Shown here: positions 34,368 through 41,308 of the stretch, piece after piece | Numbering within the stretch: position 1 is the stretch's first letter | How the letters are laid out: every line of letters starts with the position of its first letter | NCBI GenBank assembly: GCA_946414315.1 | Contig: CAMKNZ010000003.1 | Location: forward strand, 62,001-126,000 | Direction: 5' to 3' | Length of the DNA stretch: 64,000 bases | Source: an uncultured Clostridia bacterium | Lineage (GTDB): Bacteria; Bacillota; Clostridia; Christensenellales; Aristaeellaceae | Made by a program: the position numbers and the translations under genes | Notes under the pieces: generated by a model | What the model was told of the DNA's origin: nothing | Seen by the model: only the letters and a program-made list of their open reading frames with translations | Databases searched by the model: none

Positions 34368-34440
34368 GGGGCATTAGCACAGTTGGTAGCGCGCGACATT
34401 CGCATTGTCGAGGTCAGGGGTTCGACTCCCCTATGCTCCA
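34368..34440 (+). tRNA. tRNA-Ala(CGC)
   Basis: A 73-nt cloverleaf: acceptor GGGGCAT/ATGCTCC with G3:U70, anticodon stem CGACA/TGTCG, loop TTCGCAT (anticodon CGC), and T-stem AGGGG/CCCCT with TTCGACT. The D-stem GCAC/GCGC has an A12xC23 mismatch. CCA is not encoded. It would read GCG. A terminator follows immediately. Confidence 0.92.
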
Positions 34441-34441
34441 C

Positions 34442-34475
34442 AAAAAATGGCAGGACATCATGTCCTGCCATATTT
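34442..34475. terminator. Terminator of tRNA-Ala(CGC)
   Basis: TGGCAGGACAT-C-ATGTCCTGCCA (34448-34470) with flanking A- and T-runs. It is almost the same palindrome as at 32540 and 37936. Confidence 0.85.
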
Positions 34476-34536
34476 TTGTGCTCGCACGGGGCGTCTCACC
34501 CCCTGACCGAAGACAATGCGAAGCATTGGAGAGGCA

Positions 34537-34706
34537 AACGAAGGAAGCGTCAGCCCAGTGGGCTGTCCGGCAAAGCCGGAAGCGATCTGAGTTTGTTAGC
34601 GCGAAAGGGAGAATGAAGCCCGCTCCAAGGGCTTCAGGCGACCATTGAGCGAACGGAACAGGGGTTCGAAGCGCCGCGAGACGGGGTTCGACTCTCCTAT
34701 GCTCCA
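34537..34706 (+). repeat. tRNA-linked structured element, copy 3 (element B), ending in a tRNA 3'-end fragment
   Basis: AACGAAGGAAGCG, hairpin 1 AGCCC-AGT-GGGCT (34552-34564), hairpin 2 CCGGC-AAA-GCCGG (34567-34579), then ATTGAGCGAACGGAACAGGG and GTTCGAA. It closes with a 25-nt copy of the tRNA T-arm plus acceptor (34682-34706) that differs from tRNA-Ala(CGC) at two bases. It lies beyond the tRNA terminator. Confidence 0.6.
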
Positions 34707-34780
34707 CTACATTACGAAGTGTCGAACTCGGATGTATTGGCAGCCGGTTCGCACTCCGGATCAGTTTAAAGGATGATCGT

Positions 34781-34824
34781 TACTGTATATAGTATTTTAA
34801 GAATATATTAAATACTGTATATTG
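34781..34824. promoter_or_regulatory. TACTGTATAT direct repeats at the -35 region
   Basis: TACTGTATATAG (34781-34792) and TACTGTATATTG (34813-34824) lie 32 nt apart, about three helical turns. The second ends 1 nt before the -35 of the surface-protein gene. This resembles an activator or response-regulator site. Confidence 0.5.
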
Positions 34825-34825
34825 C

Positions 34826-34854
34826 TTTACAGGCAAAAACAGATTTTGTATAAT
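34826..34854 (+). promoter_or_regulatory. Promoter of the InlB-repeat surface protein
   Basis: TTTACA (34826-34831), 17 nt and TATAAT (34849-34854), 55 nt before the TTG start codon, in an AT-rich block. Confidence 0.7.
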
Positions 34855-34908
34855 ATTTTATTGAATAATTGTTATCTGACCCGGTACGGAATCAGGAGGG
34901 GAACTTCC

Positions 34909-37893
34909 TTGAAAAGACGCATCATAACAGCGTTTCTGCTGAGTCTTTTGCTGGCCCTGGCCTTTGGCATTTCACAGGCCGGAGCGTCCACGATTGAGGA
35001 TTTCGTCAGGGCTGTGATAGACCATGACAGCACGGCAAATCTCACTACGCCGGCGAATGCGCAGGAAAAGCGGAGCGGTACCTGCATCCCGATTGTCACG
35101 GGCCGCCTGCTGCACTACCCGGATGAGCTTAGCAGCAATCCGGATGTCGTAGAAACATTCCCCCTCTCCAATGCCTTTGTCTGGCTGTTTAACGACGTCA
35201 CCGCCATCTGCGAGACGCCGGGCGGAAACATTGTCTGGAACGATCCCACCGTCAGCCTGGGAGCTGCCGGCAACTATACCCTTGCCGGACAGCAGACGGA
35301 TATCAGCAGCCTTGCCGGCCATAAGATTTTCCTTCTGATGCAGGACGGTACGATCCATACCTTTGTCTGTTCGGACGTCACCGGCAGTACGCTGACAGTG
35401 GGCGGCAACAGTTATACCAACAATATTGCCTGCTACGTTCAGGGGGCTGCTGTTGATTCTTCTGCCTCAAACGAATCCTGGAGCCATCATATCGATCATA
35501 TGGTCATTCCGCTCCCGGAGGGCAGCCAGGTGGAACTGGACGGAGATATAAAGGTTGAATGCAGCGGGGATGTTGACTTTGACTTCTGGACATGGACCGC
35601 ATCTGTCAGCATTGATCCCTTTAAATTTACCATGGATATGGACCAAATCACGCTGTCCGTGAAAGCGGCCATGGAGGTGGAAAAGGGTATCGGTCATTTC
35701 GCGCTGGAGATTGTCCCCGGGATCTTCGAGATCGATTTTACGCCGAGCGTCTTTGTCGAAGCCGCAGCGGAGGGGGAACTGACTTTTGCCCTCAAGGCTA
35801 CGGAAGGCTTCAATCTGGAAATGGTCGTTTCCATTTCGGACGCCTCCGGTATTAACTTTAACCGGATCAGTGAAGGCCCGGATCCGGAATTTGAAAATTT
35901 CACTGTAAAAGGAGAGATTTATACCGGTCTGGCCTGGGGCCCCGCTGTCGAAATTTTTGAAGGCATCGCAAAGCTTGCCGTGCGTTACAGGGGCGGAATA
36001 GTCCTTGAGGCCCAGATGCAGGTCGGCCCATGGGATGACGGGAACCATTACCGATGGCACGCCTGCGAGGACCTGGAATGCGTCCAGGGCGATGTCCATC
36101 CGCGCATCGGGCCTGTTACCGTCGACCTGATCATTGGCGACGTCTTCACGCAAAACCTTCTCTCCATCCCCGCGGGAAAGGATTTTGACCCGCTGTTCGA
36201 ATTCTATCATTCCTGGACCTTCGGAGACGGCAGCTGGGAGTCCATGTGCCCCCACTACGGCTACCGCGTGAATACAAACGTAGTGGGCAGCGACGGGAAT
36301 CAGCTGACAGACGCTTTGGTCAGCTATCCCCTGGCGGAGGAGGACAAGGCACGCTTCGGCCAGTGGGCTGATGACGTTAAAATGGATTCTTCCGGCGTCT
36401 GGCTGGTCTACGTACCCCGCTCCAGCCCCAGCCGTACGACCGGCGGAAGCGGCAACAAGGTGACCCTGACCGCAAAGGTGAAGGATCCCCTGGATCCTTC
36501 CCAATACCTGACAGGCACTGCTGAGATTACCGAAAAGGGCCAGGAAGATAAGGAATCCCCGCCGGATCCCCAAAGCGCGACCATTACGGTTGATAACCGC
36601 ATCGTGACCATCCGCTTCCTGGATCCCGCTTCCGGCGTCACCAACCTGCCTGCGCCGATCCGGTATCATCCGTTTATCAGCAAAGGCGCCCACCTGCCGG
36701 ACACCATACCTGTCAAAGGCGGCAACGCGTTTGTCGGCTGGAATACAAGTCCGGACGGCTCCGGAAAGTGGTACGCGCCGGGCGCATATATGGAGTCGGA
36801 TATCGATGTGGACCTTTATGCCCAGTTCAAAATCATCTCCAACCAGTATGTTGTCGTTTACAACGCCAACGGCGGCGTTTCCGCGCCCGAACCCCAGCTG
36901 GGAATCATCGGCAAATCGATAACACTTACGCCGAAAGGCGCGGTCGGCAAGGACGGCATGGCCTTCCTCGGCTGGTCCCTTACGGAGGATGGCAGTTCAA
37001 TCGATTACAAACCCGGCGATATCTTTACCTGCCCGGAAGGAAAGACCGTTGTCACCCTCTATGCTGTCTGGACCTTTGAACCCCTGAAGGTGGTGAAGAT
37101 CCATTACGACCTGAACGGCGGCACCATTGAAAAGGCGATTCCGGACCGGTGGGTACAAAAGCACGCATCCTTCCAGATCACGGAGGACTTACCGGAAAAG
37201 CTGGGGAGCGTCTTCCTCGGCTGGGCTCTGGAGAAGGATGCCGCGGAGGCGGACTACATCCCCGGCCGGTCCTACCATTTCAGCCAGGATACCGTCCTCT
37301 ACGCAGTTTATCAGCCCGAATCCCCGCAGAACGTGACAGTGACCTTTGACCTGAACGGCGCACCGCCGCAGGATATTCCCGCGCCGGTTCAGGTCCGGAA
37401 GGCGCTGTGGTTCCGGATTCCGGATGTACGGCTTTCCTGGGATCAGTTCCACCGTTTTGAAGGCTGGAGCACAGACCCGAAGGCGCTGAAAGCGGATTAT
37501 TTCCCCGACCGTCCGGCCAACTTCATGGAAGACACCACGCTCTACGCGGTCTGGGTTCCGTACTATACGATTACGTTTGACCCGAACGGCGGCGAACTCG
37601 ACGGCAGCCGCCTGAAAAGCACCATGCTTGTCCGCCGGGGCACGATCATTACAATCCCGAAGGCGCCCCTCCGCTATGGGTACCAGTTCCTGTACTGGCG
37701 CGGATCCCAGTACAACCCGGGGGACCGTTATGCCGTATGGGGAGACCATACCTTCACTGCCGAGTGGACCAAGAAACCGCCGAAGACCGGCGATGACGCG
37801 CCTCTGCTCCTCTGGGGCGGCCTTCTGCTCCTGGGCATCCTCGGCATGGGCGGCCTGGCTGCTTCCCGGCGCCTGCGGAAACACATGAAATAA
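34909..37893 (+). CDS. Large cell-surface protein with InlB-type repeats and sorting signal
   Basis: A 994-residue exported protein starting at TTG (34909) with AGGAGGGG upstream; the nearby ATG at 34822 would add a non-signal extension. The signal peptide covers residues 1-26. A long unassigned beta-rich domain (about 30-560) is followed by four to five InlB/Listeria-Bacteroides repeats, recognisable by 'F-x-G-W-S/A' and 'LYAVW' endings. The C-terminus KPPKTGDD, a hydrophobic helix and RRLRKHMK form a sortase-like anchor (variant of LPXTG). It probably sits on the wall and mediates adhesion. Sortase is not in the window. Confidence 0.85.
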   Translation: MKRRIITAFLLSLLLALAFGISQAGASTIEDFVRAVIDHDSTANLTTPANAQEKRSGTCIPIVTGRLLHYPDELSSNPDVVETFPLSNAFVWLFNDVTAICETPGGNIVWNDPTVSLGAAGNYTLAGQQTDISSLAGHKIFLLMQDGTIHTFVCSDVTGSTLTVGGNSYTNNIACYVQGAAVDSSASNESWSHHIDHMVIPLPEGSQVELDGDIKVECSGDVDFDFWTWTASVSIDPFKFTMDMDQITLSVKAAMEVEKGIGHFALEIVPGIFEIDFTPSVFVEAAAEGELTFALKATEGFNLEMVVSISDASGINFNRISEGPDPEFENFTVKGEIYTGLAWGPAVEIFEGIAKLAVRYRGGIVLEAQMQVGPWDDGNHYRWHACEDLECVQGDVHPRIGPVTVDLIIGDVFTQNLLSIPAGKDFDPLFEFYHSWTFGDGSWESMCPHYGYRVNTNVVGSDGNQLTDALVSYPLAEEDKARFGQWADDVKMDSSGVWLVYVPRSSPSRTTGGSGNKVTLTAKVKDPLDPSQYLTGTAEITEKGQEDKESPPDPQSATITVDNRIVTIRFLDPASGVTNLPAPIRYHPFISKGAHLPDTIPVKGGNAFVGWNTSPDGSGKWYAPGAYMESDIDVDLYAQFKIISNQYVVVYNANGGVSAPEPQLGIIGKSITLTPKGAVGKDGMAFLGWSLTEDGSSIDYKPGDIFTCPEGKTVVTLYAVWTFEPLKVVKIHYDLNGGTIEKAIPDRWVQKHASFQITEDLPEKLGSVFLGWALEKDAAEADYIPGRSYHFSQDTVLYAVYQPESPQNVTVTFDLNGAPPQDIPAPVQVRKALWFRIPDVRLSWDQFHRFEGWSTDPKALKADYFPDRPANFMEDTTLYAVWVPYYTITFDPNGGELDGSRLKSTMLVRRGTIITIPKAPLRYGYQFLYWRGSQYNPGDRYAVWGDHTFTAEWTKKPPKTGDDAPLLLWGGLLLLGILGMGGLAASRRLRKHMK

Positions 37894-37935
37894 CCAAAAG
37901 GGCGAAGAACCGGCTGCCGGATAAACAGGCAGCAA

Positions 37936-37964
37936 AAACGGCAGGACATCATGTCCTGCCGTTT
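37936..37964. terminator. Palindromic terminator, GGCAGGACAT type
   Basis: AAACGGCAGGACAT-C-ATGTCCTGCCGTTT follows the surface-protein gene and is shared with the convergent small membrane-protein gene. It nearly repeats the palindromes at 32540 and 34445. Confidence 0.75.
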
Positions 37965-37985
37965 ATTGTGTACACGGGTCGTTCT

Positions 37986-38201
37986 TTATTCTTTTTTTCC
38001 GCCCTGGTTGTCCTTCTTCCACAGGGAGAAAGCGCAGGAACTGCCGAATACGACGCCCAGGAACCAGTCGAAGATGCTTGTCAGGCCTCTCTCAAACGTC
38101 CTGTCCGGATGGATCAGCGTGTCGATGAACGCCCAGGCCACGACAAACCCGACGCAGCCCAGAACACCGATGAGGATATATTTTACCATTTTGTTTTTCA
38201 T
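37986..38201 (-). CDS. Small membrane protein with two predicted helices
   Basis: A 71-residue protein. The start is the ATG at 38201, with AAGGAGG upstream, giving MKNKMVKYILIGVLGCVGFV as the first helix and a second helix at SIFDWFLGVVFGSSCAFSLW, both short. Between them is a basic/polar loop (HPDRTFERG). Ends are basic (KKDNQGGKKE), suggesting N-in/C-in. Function unknown. Has its own promoter at 38244-38273. Confidence 0.7.
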   Translation of the reverse strand: MKNKMVKYILIGVLGCVGFVVAWAFIDTLIHPDRTFERGLTSIFDWFLGVVFGSSCAFSLWKKDNQGGKKE

Positions 38202-38243
38202 GAAACAGCCTCCTTGCAGATATGATCCTTTTTTTCTGAACAT

Positions 38244-38273
38244 AGTATATCATATGACAGCAGTTCTTCACAA
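38244..38273 (-). promoter_or_regulatory. Promoter of the small membrane-protein gene
   Basis: On the minus strand TTGTGA (38273-38268), 18 nt and TATACT (38249-38244), 42 nt before the start codon. Confidence 0.5.
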
Positions 38274-38526
38274 GGCTGAATCCCAGACTTTCTTCACCGC
38301 CGCGGAAAGCTTCTTCATTTCGTCCTTATCATAAAACATCTTATTTTCAACGTTTTGGGGCTTTCTTCCAAAAGTTTTCATGAAAAAACGGATTTTCGCA
38401 AGTGAAAATCCGTTGCATTTTGGCGTTTTTGACAAATTCTGTGCTTATGTGTCTGTATTTATTTCCAATTTTTTCTTGCTCTACGGGCCGCTGTTTTTCC
38501 GCCGAAGCGTTGCAGGTATTAGGGGT
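38274..38526. other. Intergenic region with no convincing gene
   Basis: This lies between the promoter of the small membrane-protein gene and the tlpA-like gene. It holds the terminator at 38383-38414. I see no further gene: a 23-codon minus-strand frame (MFYDKDEMKKLSAAVKKVWD at its start) exists near 38270-38340 but has no supporting context. Confidence 0.5.
38383..38414 (-). terminator. Terminator of the serine hydrolase-mnmM-tlpA operon
   Basis: AACGGATTTTC / GAAAATCCGTT (38387-38397 with 38404-38414) followed on the minus strand by TTTTTT. It lies about 110 nt after the tlpA-like stop. Confidence 0.8.
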
Positions 38527-39483
38527 TTATTGATCGGGATACAGCGTGACCGTCAGGTCAAACCCGTCTCCTTCGATCCGAAGCCGGGTCCAGGGCGCCC
38601 GGTATCCCTCCGGCACCCGGAGCAGACTGATCTCGTATGTCTCCCGGCTCTCGTCAAAGGTCACGGCTCCGCTGCCGTCCGATTCCGCTGCGGCGGTTTC
38701 GCCGAAGCTGACCTGCACGCCGGGGACGGGATCGCCGGAAGCATTCCGGAAGCGCAGCACGCACCGGGCTGCCTGTTCCTGCTGCGGGGACTGCTGCCCC
38801 TGGGCCGGCTCCTGCTGGTCCCGGGCATGCTGCAGGAACTGGGCCAGCTGGTCCAGCTTATCGGAAGGTTCGGTCTGGGGCTGTTCCTGGGGCTGCTGAG
38901 GTTCCTCATGGGGTTCCTCCTGGGGTACCTCATGGGGTGTTTCCCGGGGTTCCTCATGAGGTTCCTCATGGGGTTCCTCCGGCAGCAGGCTGTCGAACAG
39001 GTCCGTGAATTCCCGCACGGACTGCTTGCATCCGACCTCCATCGCGACCACATGCATATTCCTGTCCAGGATCACGGTGGTGGGGATCCCCATGCCCCCC
39101 GTCTTGTCATACATGTTCTTTTCATCCCGGCCCATGGGGAACTTCAGGCCGTTCTCAGCGGCAAATTTCCTGATGGTCTGGTCTGTATCCCGCTCCTCCA
39201 CACTCAGGGCAATGACGTCCACCCGGTCGGCGTACCGCTCCCAGGCTTCCTCCAGGAAGGGGAACTCATAGCTGCAGGGCCCGCACCAGCTCGCCCAGAA
39301 ATTGATCACCACCAGGTCGTGGGTCTTCAGGGATTCGGAAAGGGTAAAAGTCCCGCCGTCCACGGTCTTCACGCTGAAATCGGACCAGGTCTTCCCCCTC
39401 ATCACTTTCACGTCCGCCAGGGCGCCGGCCAGGCACAGCGCCGCCAGCGCCAGCGCAAGGAAAAGCGCAGTCAGCCTTTTCAT
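38527..39483 (-). CDS. TlpA-like thioredoxin fused to a Pro/Glu-rich linker and a C-terminal beta domain
   Basis: A 318-residue exported protein. Signal peptide (1-23), a thioredoxin-fold domain (about 30-165) with active-site WCGPC (about 66-70) and cis-Pro region MGIPTTVILD. It then has a repetitive linker of PEEPHEEP/PHEVPQEEP units (about 168-215) and a glutamine-rich stretch. The C-terminal Ig-like or carboxypeptidase-regulatory-like beta domain (about 240-318) contains GDPVPGVQVSFGET. TlpA-type proteins reduce or oxidise cysteines outside the membrane. It is the last gene of an operon with mnmM (4-nt gap). Confidence 0.88.
   Translation of the reverse strand: MKRLTALFLALALAALCLAGALADVKVMRGKTWSDFSVKTVDGGTFTLSESLKTHDLVVINFWASWCGPCSYEFPFLEEAWERYADRVDVIALSVEERDTDQTIRKFAAENGLKFPMGRDEKNMYDKTGGMGIPTTVILDRNMHVVAMEVGCKQSVREFTDLFDSLLPEEPHEEPHEEPRETPHEVPQEEPHEEPQQPQEQPQTEPSDKLDQLAQFLQHARDQQEPAQGQQSPQQEQAARCVLRFRNASGDPVPGVQVSFGETAAAESDGSGAVTFDESRETYEISLLRVPEGYRAPWTRLRIEGDGFDLTVTLYPDQ
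38905..38985 (-). repeat. 12-nt tandem repeats coding the TlpA linker
   Basis: About seven imperfect copies of GAGGAACCCCAT (minus strand) encode the repeated E-E-P-H unit of the linker. In-frame length change through slippage is likely. Confidence 0.7.
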
Positions 39484-39487
39484 CCGG

Positions 39488-40066
39488 TCAGTCCCCTCCG
39501 TTCTGCTTCTGGATCACAAAGCACTCCGGCGCGCCGAGGCCGGCGTTCAGGAAACGCTGGTGCAGCACGTTGTACCGCCGGTTGTCCAGGCCGCCCAGGA
39601 AGGCGGTCAGTTCCTGTTTTTCCCGTTCGCCCTCCGCGTGGCCGGGATAGGCGCAGATCACCAGCACGCCCATGGGAGCGAGCAGGTCCAGGGCGCTTTC
39701 CACGGCGGTGCGGGTGGTCTCCCACCGGGTGGTCACCTCATGGTCGCCCCCGGGCAGCCAGCCCAGGTTGAACATCACGGCCTTCACCGGGCCCTTCACA
39801 TATTCCGCCATGTGCTCGTGGCCGGAAAGGATCAGTTCCGCCCGGCTGTCCAGCCCCTGCTCCCGCAGGCGCTTCCGGGTTTCCTCCACAGCCTGCGCCT
39901 GCACGTCGAAGGCAAAGACACGGCCCTCCGGCCCCACGGTTTCGCAGAGCATCTGCGTATCGTGGCCGTTGCCCATCGTGGCGTCCACGACGGTATCCCC
40001 GGGCTCCACCGCCCGCAGGATCACTTCCCGGGCCAGATACCGGGCAGACTTCAGTTCATAGCTCAT
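39488..40066 (-). CDS. mnmM: MnmM/YtqB-type tRNA methyltransferase
   Basis: A 192-residue class I SAM methyltransferase matching YtqB, renamed MnmM in Bacillus subtilis, which forms the 5-methylaminomethyl-2-thiouridine modification at position 34 of some tRNAs. Motif I is VVDATMGNGHDTQML, followed by VFAFDVQAQAVEETRKRL, and the catalytic NLGWLPGGDHEVTT is present (about residue 100). The start is ATG 40066, with AGGG upstream; the longer frame covers the end of the serine hydrolase gene. It sits 14 nt after that gene and 4 nt before the tlpA-like gene, in one operon. Confidence 0.88.
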   Translation of the reverse strand: MSYELKSARYLAREVILRAVEPGDTVVDATMGNGHDTQMLCETVGPEGRVFAFDVQAQAVEETRKRLREQGLDSRAELILSGHEHMAEYVKGPVKAVMFNLGWLPGGDHEVTTRWETTRTAVESALDLLAPMGVLVICAYPGHAEGEREKQELTAFLGGLDNRRYNVLHQRFLNAGLGAPECFVIQKQNGGD

Positions 40067-40080
40067 ATTGTTTCCCTGTT

Positions 40081-41229
40081 TCAGTCCAGCGAGGCATACA
40101 TGGACGCCATCAGCTTCGGAACGAAGCGGTAATGGTCGCCGGGCAGGTTCGTCGTGAAATAGACGCAGGTCAGGTTTTCCTTCGGGTCCACGCAGAACCA
40201 GTTGCCGAAGGCGCCGTCCCAGCCCCATTCGCCCACGGAGCCGTTGATGCCCGCCAGTTCCGGATTGGTCATCACGCGGACGCCCAGGCCGTAGCCGTAG
40301 CCCCGCTGGGTATCCCAGCTGTCGCCCTTGCGCTGTTCCGGGGTCAGGTGGTCCGTGGAGATCAGGTCCACCGTCTTCCGGCCCAGGATCCGCACGCCGT
40401 CCAGCGTGCCGCCGTGGAGCAGCATCTGGGCAAAGCGGGAATAGTCGTGCAGGCTGGAATACAGGCCGCCTCCGCCGCTCTCAAAGCTCGGCTTCTCCGT
40501 GCAGAACCAGCGTTCCTCCGGTTTCAGGCCCTCGTTGATATGGTAGAGGGTGGCGATCCGGTCAAACTTTTCCTGGGGTACATAAAATCCGGTGTCCTTC
40601 ATGCCCAGCGGATCGAAGATGTTTTCCTTCAGGTATTCGCCCAGGGTTTTACCGGTGAGCGCCTCCAGCACCGCGCCCAGAATATCGATGGAGAAGCCGT
40701 ACATCCACCTTTCGCCCGGCTCAAAGGCCAGGGGCAGCTGGCCCACCAGGTTGGCATATTCCACGGCGCCCGGTTCGGGCTTGCCGGACTCCATCCATTC
40801 CTTTTCCTTCTCGATCCGGATGCGGCCCGCGGCCGTGTCGGCCCAGCCGTAGGGCACGCCGCTGGTCATGGTGAACAGCTGGCGCATGGTCACTTCGCCC
40901 CTGGCGTCCGTAATCTCATAGCCGCCGTCTTCCTTTTCCACGGCGATCTTCGGGTTTTTGAACCCCGGCAGGTATTTGCTCACCGGGTCCCACATCTTGA
41001 ACAGGCCCTGCTCATACAGCTGCATGACGGCGGCCACGGTGACCACCTTGCTCATGGAGGCGATGGCGAAAATCGTATTGTCCGGGGACATCTTTGTTTT
41101 TTTCTCAATATCCGCATAGCCGAAGCCGCCCTCGAAGGCAACCTTGTCGTCCTTCATGACCCGCACGACGCAGCCGGCGATCTCGCCGGAATCCACGAAG
41201 CGGCTCAGGGTGTTCTGAAGCAGTTCCAT
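40081..41229 (-). CDS. Serine hydrolase (beta-lactamase class C/esterase family)
   Basis: A 382-residue protein of the beta-lactamase/transpeptidase fold. The catalytic SxxK motif is at IASMSKVVT (S58, K61). An RWMYGFSIDILGAVLEA segment is where the YxN would be, and GYGLGVRV is in the C-terminal strand. There is no signal peptide, so it acts in the cytoplasm and is more likely an esterase or D-amino-acid-peptidase than a resistance enzyme. The ATG follows AAAGGAGG. It heads the operon with mnmM and the tlpA-like gene; a 12-bp hairpin separates it from the upstream MscS gene. Confidence 0.85.
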   Translation of the reverse strand: MELLQNTLSRFVDSGEIAGCVVRVMKDDKVAFEGGFGYADIEKKTKMSPDNTIFAIASMSKVVTVAAVMQLYEQGLFKMWDPVSKYLPGFKNPKIAVEKEDGGYEITDARGEVTMRQLFTMTSGVPYGWADTAAGRIRIEKEKEWMESGKPEPGAVEYANLVGQLPLAFEPGERWMYGFSIDILGAVLEALTGKTLGEYLKENIFDPLGMKDTGFYVPQEKFDRIATLYHINEGLKPEERWFCTEKPSFESGGGGLYSSLHDYSRFAQMLLHGGTLDGVRILGRKTVDLISTDHLTPEQRKGDSWDTQRGYGYGLGVRVMTNPELAGINGSVGEWGWDGAFGNWFCVDPKENLTCVYFTTNLPGDHYRFVPKLMASMYASLD

Positions 41230-41257
41230 ATTTTTCCTCCTTTATGCTTTCATTGAA

Positions 41258-41284
41258 CAGGACCCGTGATACTCACGGGTCCTG
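41258..41284 (-). terminator. Hairpin between mscS and the serine hydrolase operon
   Basis: CAGGACCCGTGA / TCACGGGTCCTG (41258-41269 with 41273-41284) is a 12-bp perfect stem with a 3-nt loop. The minus-strand T-run after it is weak, so it may be a terminator or a processing site. Confidence 0.55.
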
Positions 41285-41308
41285 CAGATACTGTCCGGTT
41301 GACCGCTG

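Noticed and set aside
34211-34471. Minus-strand frame crossing the tRNA and element A
   Set aside because: It translates the tRNA gene in reverse (the EHRGVEPLT / CANAP pattern), a known spurious product.
34822-34908. ATG-initiated longer form of the surface protein
   Set aside because: It starts upstream of the -35 and -10 and puts a non-signal extension ahead of the signal peptide.
38270-38340. 23-codon minus-strand frame
   Set aside because: No clear promoter or conservation signal; probably chance.
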